Positions 17,337 to 28,530 of a DNA stretch of 64,000 bases are shown piece by piece. The position numbers were made by a program, and so were the translations under genes. The notes beneath the pieces were generated by a model that saw only the letters and a list, made by a program, of their open reading frames with translations, had not been told where the DNA came from and ran no database searches. The stretch covers positions 62,001-126,000 of the forward strand of contig CAXBIS010000008.1 of the NCBI GenBank assembly GCA_963975885.1. The letters run 5' to 3'. The DNA comes from Pseudazoarcus sp963975885 (GTDB taxonomy: Bacteria > Pseudomonadota > Gammaproteobacteria > Burkholderiales > Rhodocyclaceae). Position 1 is the stretch's first letter. Every line of letters starts with the position of its first letter.

Positions 17337-17627
17337 ATGCAGACCCGTGACACGAAGCTCGACCCCCGCAAGCGACGCTTGCGCCTGCTCAATCACTTCT
17401 TTCTGCTCACCGCAGTAGCCTTCGTCGTCCACCAGAACGTGTTCCGTCCGGCACCGCCGCCGGTCGAGGTTCCGGCGATCACGCAGGCCGTGCAGTATCA
17501 GCCGCAGACGCCGCCGCCGGGCTTCGATCCCGACCAGCTCTCGAACGAGGAGATCGATCTGTCGGTGCGGCCCGAAGAGCGCATGTACTCCCCGAGGGTC
17601 GAGCGCCAGCCGCCCTCGCGCGACTGA
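17337..17627 (+). CDS. Small single-pass membrane protein, proline-rich, unknown function
   Basis: 96 residues. A basic N-terminus (KLDPRKRRLRLLNHF) leads into one hydrophobic segment (about residues 18-36). A proline-rich periplasmic tail (APPPVEVPAITQ, QTPPPGFDPDQ) and an acidic/basic end follow. Topology N-in, C-out is predicted by the positive-inside rule. I recognise no family. The ATG follows a plausible GAGGTCG site, and the gene stands alone before mnmG. Confidence 0.6.
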   Translation: MQTRDTKLDPRKRRLRLLNHFFLLTAVAFVVHQNVFRPAPPPVEVPAITQAVQYQPQTPPPGFDPDQLSNEEIDLSVRPEERMYSPRVERQPPSRD

Positions 17628-17699
17628 CGCCGCTCGCAGCGGCCGCCCCAAGCCGTTGTTCGATCAATCCTTTTTTGCAGGCGCCGCTCGGGTACGGGC

Positions 17700-17728
17700 T
17701 GGGCATTCGGGTCTCGCTGGCGTAAGAT
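17700..17728 (+). promoter_or_regulatory. Candidate sigma-70 promoter of mnmG-rsmG-parAB
   Basis: TGGGCA (17700) and TAAGAT (17723) are each 4 of 6 matches to the consensus hexamers, with a 17-base spacer and a leader of about 28 bases before the mnmG ATG. It is the best match in the 135-base gap; weak evidence by sequence alone. Confidence 0.3.
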
Positions 17729-17762
17729 AATCGGTTCGCCGAATTTCGCGCCGAGGTGCGCC

Positions 17763-19723
<1,961 letters not shown>

Positions 19724-19727
<4 letters not shown>

Positions 19728-20350
19728 GCGACGCGGCCCTGCTGGACCGCGGGCTCGCGGAACTCGGACTCGACCTCCCCTCCGACGCGCGTGCCCGCCT
19801 GCTCGCTTTCGCGGTGCTGCTGGGCAAGTGGAACCGCGTCTACAACCTGACCGCGATCCGCTCGCCGGAGCAGGCCGTCACCCACCACCTGCTCGATTCG
19901 CTGGCGGTACTGCCGCATCTGGGCAGCATCGCGCGGCTGGCCGACATCGGTTCCGGCGGCGGCCTGCCGGGCATCCCGCTGGCCATCGCCCGGCCTGGGC
20001 TGGCGGTCACCTCGGTCGAGACCGTGGGCAAGAAGGCGAGCTTCCAGCAGCAGGCGAAGATTGAACTGGGGCTGACGAACTTCGCTCCGTTGCATGCGCG
20101 CGTCGAAGACGTGCAGCCGGACGCGCCATTCGATGCGGTGATCTCGCGTGCCTTCTCGGAGATTGCCGACTTCGTCCGACTCACGCGTCATCTGCTGGCG
20201 CCCGGTGGGCGTTTCCTGGCGATGAAAGGCGTGTATCCTCGGGACGAACTCGCAGCCCTGACCGATGGCGTGCGCGTCGTCGAGACGCTTCCGCTCGCGG
20301 TGCCCGGGCTGGATGCCGAACGACACCTGATCATCCTGGAACGGGACTGA
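19724..20350 (+). CDS. rsmG: 16S rRNA (guanine527-N7)-methyltransferase RsmG (GidB)
   Basis: 208 residues. The SAM-binding motif is LADIGSGGGLPGIPLAI and the family start WNRVYNLTAIRSPEQAVTHHLLDSL is clear. It methylates G527 of 16S rRNA; loss gives low-level streptomycin resistance in other bacteria. It overlaps mnmG by 4 bases, and its stop shares a base with the parA start, so translation of the set is coupled. Confidence 0.97.
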
Positions 20351-21120
20351 TGGCAAGAATCTTCTGTGTCGCCAACCAGAAGGGCGGCGTCGGCAAGACC
20401 ACCACCAGCGTCAACCTGGCAGCTGCGCTACATGAGGCGGGGCAACGCACGCTGTTGATCGATCTCGATCCCCAGGGTAATGCGACCATGGGCAGCGGCG
20501 TCGACAAGCGTGAGCTGGGCCACTCCGTCTATCACGCACTGGTCGGCATCGCCGCGTTGGCGGAAGTGCGCGTCAAGTCGCCTACCGGCGGCTTCGACGT
20601 GCTGCCGGCCAACCGGGATCTGGCCGGCGCGGAGGTCGAGCTGGTCGAGCTCGAGCGCCGCGAGACCCGTCTTCGCGATCTCCTCGAGCCGCATGCGGAC
20701 GACTACGATTTCATCCTCGTCGATTGCCCGCCGTCGCTGTCCATGCTCACGCTCAACGGCCTGTGCACCGCGCACGGTGTGATCATCCCGATGCAGTGCG
20801 AGTACTACGCGCTCGAAGGGTTGTCCGACCTGGTCAATACCATCAAGAAGGTGCACGCCAACCTCAACCGCGATCTCAAGATCATCGGCCTGCTGCGCGT
20901 CATGTACGATCCGCGCATGACGCTGCAGCAGCAGGTCTCGGATCAGCTTGAGGGGCACTTCGGCGACAAGGTGTTCACCACCATCGTGCCGCGCAACGTC
21001 CGCCTGGCCGAGGCTCCGAGCTACGGTATTCCCGGCGTGCTCTACGACCGCAGCGCCAAGGGTGCGCAGGCCTACCAGGCCTTCGCGCAGGAAATGATCG
21101 AACGGGTGAGGACGCTGTGA
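20350..21120 (+). CDS. parA: Chromosome partitioning ATPase ParA (Soj)
   Basis: 256 residues. A deviant Walker A motif KGGVGKTT (residues 11-18) comes right after the start, with no N-terminal DNA-binding extension, so it is a chromosomal Soj-type ParA. VDCPPSLSMLTLNGL is the Walker B region. It binds DNA non-specifically as an ATP dimer and moves ParB-parS complexes. parB follows after 31 bases. Confidence 0.97.
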   Translation: MARIFCVANQKGGVGKTTTSVNLAAALHEAGQRTLLIDLDPQGNATMGSGVDKRELGHSVYHALVGIAALAEVRVKSPTGGFDVLPANRDLAGAEVELVELERRETRLRDLLEPHADDYDFILVDCPPSLSMLTLNGLCTAHGVIIPMQCEYYALEGLSDLVNTIKKVHANLNRDLKIIGLLRVMYDPRMTLQQQVSDQLEGHFGDKVFTTIVPRNVRLAEAPSYGIPGVLYDRSAKGAQAYQAFAQEMIERVRTL

Positions 21121-21151
21121 CGGACGCCTTCGCACTCTTCCGGAACCACGC

Positions 21152-22000
21152 ATGACACCACCAAAACCGAAAGGCCTCGGCCGCGGCCTGGACGCGCTGC
21201 TCTCGGGCAACCGCGACGAAGAGGACAAGGGCGAGCTGCAGACGCTGGCCGTGGGCAGCCTGCAGCCGGGCAAGTACCAGCCACGGACGCGCATGGATCC
21301 GGGCTCGCTCGACGAGCTGGCCGCATCGATCCGATCGCAGGGCGTGATGCAGCCCATCCTGGTGCGCCCCGTCGGTGTCGACCGCTACGAGATCATTGCC
21401 GGTGAGCGTCGTTGGCGTGCCGCGCAGCTGGCCGATCTGGGCTACGTGCCGTGTCTGGTGCGTCCGATTCCGGACGAGGCCGCGCTGGCGATGTCGCTCA
21501 TCGAGAACATCCAGCGGGAGAACCTCAATCCGCTCGAGGAGGCCGCCGGCATCCAGCGCCTGGTCGACGAATTCGGCATGTCGCACCAGCAGGCGGCCGA
21601 TGCGGTGGGCCGTTCGCGCCCGGCGGCAAGCAACCTGCTGCGCCTGCTCAATCTCGCCACTCAGGTGCAGGAGTTGCTGATGGCCGGCGACATCGACATG
21701 GGCCACGCACGCGCCATGCTGCCACTCGACGCCGCGAGCCAGATCCAGGTAGCCAATCTGGTGGCCGCCAAGGGAACGTCGGTGCGCGAGACCGAGCAAC
21801 TGGTCTATCGCATGCTCAATCCGCGCGACAAGAAAGTCGCACCGGCGCCGGACCGCGACCTGCTGCGTCTGCAGGAGGAGCTCGCCGATACGCTGGGCGC
21901 TACCGTGAAGATCCGCGCCAACCGCAAGGGTGCGGGTGAGCTGTCGATCCGCTTCGGCGATCTGGACCAGCTCGACGGGCTGCTCTCTCGCCTGCGTTAG
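21152..22000 (+). CDS. parB: Chromosome partitioning protein ParB
   Basis: 282 residues. The N-terminal tip KGLGRGLDALLSG is the ParA-interacting segment. The CTPase/ParB box includes IIAGERRWRAAQLA and ENIQRENLNPLEEA, followed by the helix-turn-helix around QQAADAVGRSRPAASNLLRL. The C-terminal dimer domain ends ELSIRFGDLDQLDGLLSRL. It loads at parS sites and slides as a CTP clamp. No parS sequence was found in this window. The stop overlaps the stop of the convergent transporter gene. Confidence 0.97.
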   Translation: MTPPKPKGLGRGLDALLSGNRDEEDKGELQTLAVGSLQPGKYQPRTRMDPGSLDELAASIRSQGVMQPILVRPVGVDRYEIIAGERRWRAAQLADLGYVPCLVRPIPDEAALAMSLIENIQRENLNPLEEAAGIQRLVDEFGMSHQQAADAVGRSRPAASNLLRLLNLATQVQELLMAGDIDMGHARAMLPLDAASQIQVANLVAAKGTSVRETEQLVYRMLNPRDKKVAPAPDRDLLRLQEELADTLGATVKIRANRKGAGELSIRFGDLDQLDGLLSRLR

Positions 22001-23328
22001 TCGGCAGCCGGCTGGCCGTGCGCGACGGAGATGCCGCGCGCCTCGTCGACTCCGGCCAGCGGCACCAGCGCCGCGACGAACAGCACGATGCAGAACAGCA
22101 CCGCGCCCTGCAGGCCAAGGGCCAGTTGCAGCAGGCCGACGCCGAAGATGCCGAAGATCGCAGCAAGTTTGGAAAACAGCCCCCAGAAACCGAACAGCTC
22201 CGCCGCCCGCTCGGGCGGCGAGAATGCGCCGACCAGTGCGCGCCCGACCGACTGACTCGAACCCAGGCTCAGGCCCGAGAGCAGGCCTGCGACCAGGAAT
22301 ACCTGTTCGGTTTCGAAGTCCGTTTCGAGGGCGGTGTTGAGCAGGGCCGTCAGTTCCGCGACGAAGTAGATCGCGAGGATCGCGATCACCCACAGCACCA
22401 GCGTCATCGCATAGGTGCGCCTGCCGCCGAAGCGATCCTGCAGCCAGCCGAAACCCAGTGCCCCGGCCAGCGCAGTGAGCTGCACGACGACGAACATTGC
22501 CGTGCGCGTGCCCTCGCTCCAACCCACGACCTGCGCGCCGTAGATGAAGGCGAAGGCGATGATCACGTACACGCCGGCCATCGCGAACAGAATGGAGATG
22601 AACACCCGACGCAGGTCCGGGTATTGCGCGGCCGTGCGTATGGTTTCTCGCAGGCGCGCATAGCCGGCGGCAACCACCCCACCGCTGAGCGGGCGCCGCA
22701 CGCCGATGTCCGGTTCGCGCAGCCACAGGAAGGTGGGGATGGCCGCCACCAGGAAGAAGGCAGCGGCGAACGGCCCGACCCAGCGAACACGCTCGAAGTT
22801 CTCGGTGCTGACCTCGCCCAGGAACACCAGTGCGAATATCGCTGCGAGCAGTCCGCCGGCATAGCCCAGAGCCCAGCCGAAGCCTGAGACCTTGCCCTGT
22901 TCCCCGGGGCCACCGAGAAAGGGCAGAAAACTCGCGATGAAGGATTCTCCGATGGCGTAGGCGGTGTTGGAGAGCACGATCAGGACAAAGCCCAGCCACA
23001 TCCAGCCCGGTGCGACGAAGTACAGTAGTGCGGTCGTCGCGATGGTGGCGACATAGCTGGCGAAGAGCAGACGCTTCTTGGCGCGTGCATGGTCCATGAC
23101 CGTGCCGAGCAGTGGTGCAGAGAGCACCACCAGCAGATACGACAGGCACAGCGCCAGGCTCCACATCAGGTTGCCGATGCGGTAGTCGGGCGCGTCGCCG
23201 ACGACGACGCGCGTGTACAGATCGCCGAAGATCACCGTGATGATCAGCAGGGTGTAAGCCTGATTGGCGAAATCGAACATCGCCCAGCCGAAGATTTCCT
23301 GGCGGCCGGCGCGGGATGTGCGGATCAT
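21997..23328 (-). CDS. UMF1/Atg22-like MFS transporter
   Basis: 443 residues with about 11-12 membrane segments. The start EIFGWAMFDFANQAYTLLI is the hallmark of the UMF1 family (relatives of yeast vacuolar amino-acid effluxer Atg22). The conserved GESFIASFLPFLGGPGEQGKVSGFGWALGYAGG stretch lies near residues 125-160 and supports the call. The substrate is unknown; amino-acid or small-metabolite efflux is a family-level guess. It overlaps the 3' end of parB tail to tail by 4 bases and is divergent from the atp operon. Confidence 0.88.
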   Translation of the reverse strand: MIRTSRAGRQEIFGWAMFDFANQAYTLLIITVIFGDLYTRVVVGDAPDYRIGNLMWSLALCLSYLLVVLSAPLLGTVMDHARAKKRLLFASYVATIATTALLYFVAPGWMWLGFVLIVLSNTAYAIGESFIASFLPFLGGPGEQGKVSGFGWALGYAGGLLAAIFALVFLGEVSTENFERVRWVGPFAAAFFLVAAIPTFLWLREPDIGVRRPLSGGVVAAGYARLRETIRTAAQYPDLRRVFISILFAMAGVYVIIAFAFIYGAQVVGWSEGTRTAMFVVVQLTALAGALGFGWLQDRFGGRRTYAMTLVLWVIAILAIYFVAELTALLNTALETDFETEQVFLVAGLLSGLSLGSSQSVGRALVGAFSPPERAAELFGFWGLFSKLAAIFGIFGVGLLQLALGLQGAVLFCIVLFVAALVPLAGVDEARGISVAHGQPAAD

Positions 23329-23424
23329 CGGATGCCCCTCGGGCGGTGGCGAAGGCGCCCAGTTTGCGTCCGATCGGACACGCTGGCAAACACCCGCGAC
23401 ACCGTGGGTAGGGCGCTCAGGGGT

Positions 23425-23453
23425 TTGACTTGATTACGGTTAACCCCTACCAT
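23425..23453 (+). promoter_or_regulatory. Candidate sigma-70 promoter of the atp operon
   Basis: TTGACT (5 of 6 match) and TACCAT, 17 bases apart, lie about 58 bases before the atpI ATG in the 182-base gap between the divergent transporter gene and atpI. This is the best promoter-like pair in the gap. Confidence 0.5.
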
Positions 23454-23510
23454 TGACCGGATTTTCAGCCGCAGGTGGCGGGGTTTCCCGGTGCCTGCAG
23501 GCCAAAGGCC

Positions 23511-23855
23511 ATGTTGAAAGCGGTTTACCTGCAGATTTGCGCGACCCTCGCAGCGGCGGCCCTGGCGGCCGTTTTTTTCGGGGTTCATGGCGCAATCTCT
23601 GCGGCCCTAGGGGGGCTGGTGTGCGTCGTTCCGAACGCACTGTTCGCGTTGCGCATGAAGGCCTTGTCCTCGCGCTCCGGCGGGCCGGGTACCGCGATGG
23701 CCTTCGTCGTCGGCGAGTTCTTCAAGATCGTCGCGATCGTGGGATTGTTGGTGCTGATCGGTCTCGGTTATCCGGATCTCCATTGGGGAGGCCTGTTCAT
23801 CGGACTGATTCTGGCGCTCAAGGCGAATTTGTTTGCTTTTCTGGTGAAGACTTAA
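23511..23855 (+). CDS. atpI: ATP synthase subunit I
   Basis: 114 residues with four hydrophobic helices. The motif AMAFVVGEFFKIVAIVGLL and the end LKANLFAFLVKT are typical of betaproteobacterial AtpI, which helps assemble the c-ring. I chose ATG 23511 (MLKAVYLQICA) over an upstream GTG because the extra residues would break the usual N-terminal helix; the ribosome site before the ATG is weak. The stop TAA directly abuts the atpB ATG. Confidence 0.85.
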   Translation: MLKAVYLQICATLAAAALAAVFFGVHGAISAALGGLVCVVPNALFALRMKALSSRSGGPGTAMAFVVGEFFKIVAIVGLLVLIGLGYPDLHWGGLFIGLILALKANLFAFLVKT

Positions 23856-24710
23856 ATGGCTACTGGGCACGCTCCTACCGCATCCGAGTACGTAACGCAC
23901 CACCTGACCAACCTCAATCAGACGGGGCACGCGCAAGAGGCCATCGTCGACTGGAGCTACATCAACCTCGACTCGGTGTTCTGGGGTTTCGGTCTGGGCG
24001 CGCTGACGGTGTTCATCCTGTGGCGTGTGGCGCAAAAGGCCACTTCGGGTGTGCCGGGCCGCTTCCAGGGTTTCTTCGAGATGATGATCGAGATGGTCAA
24101 CGATCAGGCCAAGAACATCATCCACAGCGCCGAGTCGCGCAAGTTCGTGGCACCCGTGGCGCTGACCGTGTTCATCTGGGTGTTCCTGATGAACTTCATG
24201 GATCTGATTCCGGTTGACCTGATTCCGATGGCCTGGGGCGGCGCACTTGCCTCGATGGGTTTCGTCGAACACGCTGGCGAGGCCTACATGCGTGTCGTTC
24301 CGACCGCCGACATCAACATTCCGATGGGCATGGCGATCTCGGTGCTGCTGATGTGCGTCTACTACAACATCAAGATCAAGGGCTTCGGCGGCTGGGTGCA
24401 CGAGTTGTTCACCGCCCCGTTCGGCGCCCATCCGCTGCTGTGGCCGGTCAACTTCGTCATGCAGATGATCGAGTTCCTGGCCAAGACCGTATCCCACGGG
24501 CTGCGACTGTTCGGCAACCTGTTCGCCGGCGAACTGCTGTTCGTGCTGATTGCGCTGCTGGGCGGTACGGCCACCGTGTTCGGCTTTCTGGGTCACCTCG
24601 TCGCGGGTTCGATCTGGGCGATCTTCCACGTGCTGATCATCGTGCTGCAGGCCTTCATCTTCATGATGCTGACCCTGGTGTACGTCGGTCAGGCGCATGA
24701 AGGTCATTGA
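23856..24710 (+). CDS. atpB: F1Fo ATP synthase subunit a
   Basis: 284 residues. The essential Arg lies in the SHGLRLFGNLFAGELLF helix, and NFMDLIPVDLIP is in an earlier one. It forms the two proton half-channels beside the c-ring. An N-terminal extension with the THHLTNL segment is typical of proteobacteria. Translation starts with no gap after atpI. Confidence 0.96.
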   Translation: MATGHAPTASEYVTHHLTNLNQTGHAQEAIVDWSYINLDSVFWGFGLGALTVFILWRVAQKATSGVPGRFQGFFEMMIEMVNDQAKNIIHSAESRKFVAPVALTVFIWVFLMNFMDLIPVDLIPMAWGGALASMGFVEHAGEAYMRVVPTADINIPMGMAISVLLMCVYYNIKIKGFGGWVHELFTAPFGAHPLLWPVNFVMQMIEFLAKTVSHGLRLFGNLFAGELLFVLIALLGGTATVFGFLGHLVAGSIWAIFHVLIIVLQAFIFMMLTLVYVGQAHEGH

Positions 24711-24763
24711 TTTTCTGTATCATCACGAGCTTTTCCTAGTCACCTATCTCTGAAGGAGTTGTC

Positions 24764-25009
24764 ATGGAAGTCACCCTGGGTTACGTCGCGCTGGCTGCTG
24801 GTCTGATCATCGGTCTGGGCGCCATCGGCGCGTGCATCGGCATCGGCATCATGGGCAGCAAGTACCTTGAGGCGTCCGCGCGTCAGCCGGAACTGATGAA
24901 CGCCCTGCAGACCAAGATGTTCCTGCTCGCCGGCCTGATCGACGCCGCGTTCCTGATCGGCGTGGGTATCGCGATGATGTTCGCCTTCGCCAACCCGTTC
25001 GTCGTCTGA
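24764..25009 (+). CDS. atpE: F1Fo ATP synthase subunit c
   Basis: 81 residues, two membrane helices. The conserved polar loop is ARQPE (residues 39-43). The ion-binding carboxylate is Asp60 in AGLIDAAFLIGVG, and the sodium-binding Gln/Glu/Ser pattern is absent, so the ring should be proton-driven. A GAAGGAG site gives strong initiation, consistent with the high copy number needed. Confidence 0.97.
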   Translation: MEVTLGYVALAAGLIIGLGAIGACIGIGIMGSKYLEASARQPELMNALQTKMFLLAGLIDAAFLIGVGIAMMFAFANPFVV

Positions 25010-25046
25010 GCCTTACCACCTCTAAACCCAACGAGGGTCAAGAAAC

Positions 25047-25520
25047 GTGAATCTGAACGCAACCCTGATAGCCCAGATCGTTGTGTTCTTCATTCTCGGC
25101 TGGTTCACGATGAAGTTCGTGTGGCCGCCGATCATGAAGGCACTCGACGAGCGCGCGGCGAAGATCGCCGACGGGCTGGCAGCTGCGGACAAGGCCAAAT
25201 CCGACCTCGAGCGTGCCGAGAAGAAGGCCGTCGACGAAATGCGCAAGGCGCGCGAGTCGGCCGGCGACGTCCGTGCCTCGGCGGAGAAGCAGTCTGCCAA
25301 GCTGATCGAAGAGGCGCGTGCCGAAGCGGCCCGTCTGGTCGAGCAGGCGCGCACCGCAGCCGAGAAGGAAGCCGGTGCGGCGATGCAGCGTGCCAAGGAT
25401 GATCTGCGCGAACAGGTCGCCGCCCTGGCGGTGTCCGGCGCCGAGAAGATCCTGCGCCGCGAGATCGACGCCAAGGCCCATGCCGAGCTGCTTGCCAACC
25501 TGAAGAAGGAACTGCATTAA
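25047..25520 (+). CDS. atpF: F1Fo ATP synthase subunit b
   Basis: 157 residues. One N-terminal membrane helix (NLNATLIAQIVVFFILGWFT) is followed by a long charged coiled coil forming the peripheral stalk. It starts with GTG at 25047 behind GAGGG, one of the few GTG starts in the operon. The stop lies three bases before the atpH ATG. Confidence 0.96.
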   Translation: MNLNATLIAQIVVFFILGWFTMKFVWPPIMKALDERAAKIADGLAAADKAKSDLERAEKKAVDEMRKARESAGDVRASAEKQSAKLIEEARAEAARLVEQARTAAEKEAGAAMQRAKDDLREQVAALAVSGAEKILRREIDAKAHAELLANLKKELH

Positions 25521-25523
25521 GTC

Positions 25524-26060
25524 ATGGCCGAGAACCTCACCATCGCGCGCCCCTACGCGGACGCCGCGTTCGAGCAGGCGAAGGCGACCAAGGCACTGGG
25601 CCAGTGGCTCGACGTCCTCGAACGCCTTTCCGCCATTGTCACGGACGAGGCCATGAAGGCCGCCACCCGCGATCCGAAGCTCACGGAAGACGAGGTGTGC
25701 GAGCTGGTCACGGGCGTTGCGGGCGAGGGCCTCGGTGCCGACCAGAAGAACTTCGTTCGCATCCTGGTCGAAAACGACCGTCTGCAGATGCTGCCGGAGA
25801 TCCGGGACCTGTTCGTGCTCAAGAAGAATGCGCACGAAGGGGTGCTTGAAGCCAACGTCAGTTCCGCCTTCCCGCTCGACGACGCCGCGCTCGCCAAGCT
25901 CCACAAGGACCTCGAAGCCCACTTCAAGGCCAAGCTGAACGTCCACGTACGCGTGGATCCGGAGCTCATCGGCGGCGTGCGCATCGCGGTCGGCGACGAC
26001 GTCATCGATACCTCGGTCCGCGGCAAGCTCGCGAACATGGCCGCTGCGCTCAAGAACTAG
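25524..26060 (+). CDS. atpH: F1Fo ATP synthase subunit delta
   Basis: 178 residues. N-terminal helical domain starting LTIARPYADAAFEQAKA, and a C-terminal domain with VHVRVDPELIGGVRIAVGDDVIDTSVRGKL, the family signature. It links the b stalk to the top of F1. It is 3 bases from atpF and 13 from atpA. Confidence 0.96.
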   Translation: MAENLTIARPYADAAFEQAKATKALGQWLDVLERLSAIVTDEAMKAATRDPKLTEDEVCELVTGVAGEGLGADQKNFVRILVENDRLQMLPEIRDLFVLKKNAHEGVLEANVSSAFPLDDAALAKLHKDLEAHFKAKLNVHVRVDPELIGGVRIAVGDDVIDTSVRGKLANMAAALKN

Positions 26061-26073
26061 GAGTTATCGCAAA

Positions 26074-27612
26074 ATGCAACTCAACCCCTCTGAAATCAGT
26101 GAACTGATTAAGAGCCGGATCCAGGACCTCAAGCTGAGCGCGTCCTCGCGCAGCGAAGGCACGGTGGTCTCGGTGACCGACGGCATCACCCGCGTGCACG
26201 GCCTGGCCGACGTCATGCAGGGCGAAATGCTGGAATTTCCGGGCGACACCTTCGGCCTGGCGCTCAACCTCGAGCGCGATTCGGTCGGCGCGGTCATCCT
26301 CGGCGACTACGAGCACATCCGCGAAGGCGACACCGTCAAGGCGACTGGCCGCATTCTCGAAGTGCCGGTCGGCCCCGAGCTGCTCGGACGCGTGGTCAAC
26401 GCACTGGGTCAACCGATTGACGGCAAGGGCCCGATCAACGCCAAGATCACCGACAAGATCGAGAAGGTCGCTCCCGGCGTCATCGCTCGTGAAGGCGTTT
26501 CGCAGCCGATGCAGACCGGCCTGAAGTCGATCGACTCGATGGTGCCCATCGGTCGTGGCCAGCGTGAGCTGATCATCGGTGACCGCCAGACCGGCAAGAC
26601 TGCCGTGGCCGTCGACGCGATCATCAACCAGAAAGGCCAGAACATGGTCTGCGTCTACGTGGCCATCGGCCAGAAGGCGTCGACCATCGCCAACGTCGTC
26701 CGTCAGCTCGAAGAGCACGGCGCGCTCGAGTACACCATCATCGTCGCCGCCTCCGCTTCGGAATCGGCCGCGATGCAGTATCTGTCGGCCTACGCCGGCT
26801 GCACCATGGGCGAGTACTTCCGCGACCGTGGTGAAGACGCGCTGATCGTCTATGACGACCTCACCAAGCAGGCATGGGCCTATCGCCAGGTGTCGCTGCT
26901 GCTGCGTCGTCCGCCGGGCCGTGAAGCCTATCCGGGTGACGTGTTCTACCTGCACTCCCGTCTGCTCGAACGCGCTGCGCGCGTCAACGCCGACTACGTC
27001 GAGAAGTTCACCGAAGGCAAGGTCAAGGGCCAGACCGGCTCGCTGACCGCGCTGCCGATCATCGAGACCCAGGCCGGTGACGTGTCCGCCTTCGTGCCGA
27101 CCAACGTGATCTCGATTACCGACGGTCAGATCTTCCTCGAGACCGACCTGTTCAACGCCGGTGTTCGTCCCGCCATCAACGCCGGTATCTCGGTGTCGCG
27201 CGTGGGCGGTTCGGCCCAGACCAAGGTCATCAAGAAGCTCTCCGGCGGTATCCGTACCGACCTCGCGCAGTATCGCGAGCTGGCCGCCTTCGCGCAGTTT
27301 GCCTCGGATCTGGATGCCGCGACGCGTCGTCAGCTCGAGCGCGGTCGTCGCGTCACCGAACTGATGAAGCAGGCGCAGTTCGCACCGCTGTCGATTGCCC
27401 AACTTGCGATCACGCTGTTCGCGATCAGCAAGGGCTACTTCGACGACGTCGAGGTCAACCGAGTGCTGGCGCTTGAAACTGCCCTGCACAAGCACGTCGA
27501 AGATCAGCACGGCAAGCTCTTCAACAGCATTCTCGAGAAGGCGCAGCTCGATGCCGACGGCGAGAAGGAGCTCAGCGAGGCGATCGAGGCGTTCAAGAAG
27601 ACCTGGTCCTGA
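26074..27612 (+). CDS. atpA: F1Fo ATP synthase subunit alpha
   Basis: 512 residues. The P-loop reads GDRQTGKTAVA, the non-catalytic nucleotide site, and PAINAGISVSRVGG is the alpha/beta family signature. Length and order are canonical. TAGGAG precedes the ATG. Confidence 0.98.
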   Translation: MQLNPSEISELIKSRIQDLKLSASSRSEGTVVSVTDGITRVHGLADVMQGEMLEFPGDTFGLALNLERDSVGAVILGDYEHIREGDTVKATGRILEVPVGPELLGRVVNALGQPIDGKGPINAKITDKIEKVAPGVIAREGVSQPMQTGLKSIDSMVPIGRGQRELIIGDRQTGKTAVAVDAIINQKGQNMVCVYVAIGQKASTIANVVRQLEEHGALEYTIIVAASASESAAMQYLSAYAGCTMGEYFRDRGEDALIVYDDLTKQAWAYRQVSLLLRRPPGREAYPGDVFYLHSRLLERAARVNADYVEKFTEGKVKGQTGSLTALPIIETQAGDVSAFVPTNVISITDGQIFLETDLFNAGVRPAINAGISVSRVGGSAQTKVIKKLSGGIRTDLAQYRELAAFAQFASDLDAATRRQLERGRRVTELMKQAQFAPLSIAQLAITLFAISKGYFDDVEVNRVLALETALHKHVEDQHGKLFNSILEKAQLDADGEKELSEAIEAFKKTWS

Positions 27613-27633
27613 GACCGCGAGGGAGGCTGATTT

Positions 27634-28503
27634 ATGGCAAGCGGTAAGGAAATCCGGACCAAGATCAAGAGCGTCCAGAACACGCGCAAGATCACCAAGG
27701 CAATGGAGATGGTCGCCGCGTCCAAGATGCGCAAGGCGCAGGAACGGATGCGTGGCGCCCGTCCCTATGCCGAGAAGATCCGCCAGCTCGCCGCCAACCT
27801 GTCCGACGCGAACGTGGCCGACTACCGCCACCCATTCGTCGTGCGCAAGGCCGAAGGCAAGAAGATCGGCCTGATCATCGTGACGTCCGACAAGGGGCTG
27901 TGTGGGGGTCTGAACACCAACATCCAGCGCATCGTCATCAACGCGATGAAGCAGTGGGAAGGCAGTGGCGCCTCCGAGATCCGCGTGTGCTGCATCGGCA
28001 ACAAGGGCCTGGGCTTCATGCAGCGCATCGGCGCACAGGTCGTGTCGCACATCACCCAGCTCGGTGACACGCCGCACCTGGACAAGATCATCGGCCCGAT
28101 GAAGGTCGTGCTCGACGCCTTCCGCGAGGAAGAGCTCGACACCGTCTATCTCGCCTACACCCGCTTCGTGAACACCATGAAGCAGGAGCCGGTGCTCGAG
28201 CAGTTGTTGCCGGTGACCGGCGAGCAGCTGGGCACGCCGGACGCGTCCTGGGACTACCTCTACGAGCCCACGCCGGAGGCCGTCGTCGACGAATTGCTGA
28301 TTCGCTACGTCGAGACGCTCGTCTATCAGGGCGTGGTCGAGAACATGGCGTCCGAGCAGAGCGCGCGCATGGTGGCGATGAAGGCCGCTTCGGACAACGC
28401 AAAGACTGTCATCGGCGACTTGCAGCTGGTCTACAACAAGACCCGCCAGGCCGCGATCACCAAGGAACTTTCGGAGATCGTCGGCGGCGCAGCCGCGGTG
28501 TAA
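27634..28503 (+). CDS. atpG: F1Fo ATP synthase subunit gamma
   Basis: 289 residues. The N-terminal coiled-coil helix (IKSVQNTRKITKAMEMVAASKM) and the C-terminal signature ARMVAMKAASDNAKTVI form the rotor shaft. TSDKGLCGGLNTN is the conserved Rossmann-like segment. GGGAGG precedes the ATG. Confidence 0.98.
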   Translation: MASGKEIRTKIKSVQNTRKITKAMEMVAASKMRKAQERMRGARPYAEKIRQLAANLSDANVADYRHPFVVRKAEGKKIGLIIVTSDKGLCGGLNTNIQRIVINAMKQWEGSGASEIRVCCIGNKGLGFMQRIGAQVVSHITQLGDTPHLDKIIGPMKVVLDAFREEELDTVYLAYTRFVNTMKQEPVLEQLLPVTGEQLGTPDASWDYLYEPTPEAVVDELLIRYVETLVYQGVVENMASEQSARMVAMKAASDNAKTVIGDLQLVYNKTRQAAITKELSEIVGGAAAV

Positions 28504-28530
28504 CGGATTAATGCTTTTAAGGAAATGACG

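Noticed and set aside
17631..17645. GCCGCT/AGCGGC hairpin after the proline-rich gene as a terminator
   Set aside because: The stem is short and the T-run lies more than 20 bases away.
20350..22000. parS sites near parAB
   Set aside because: I looked for the 16-bp GTTTCACGTGAAAC-type palindrome in the window and did not see it; CACGTG cores elsewhere lack the flanks.
23429..23443. FNR-like TTGATTACGGTTAA in the atp promoter
   Set aside because: One half-site matches but the other has two mismatches, and the atp operon is not usually under this control.
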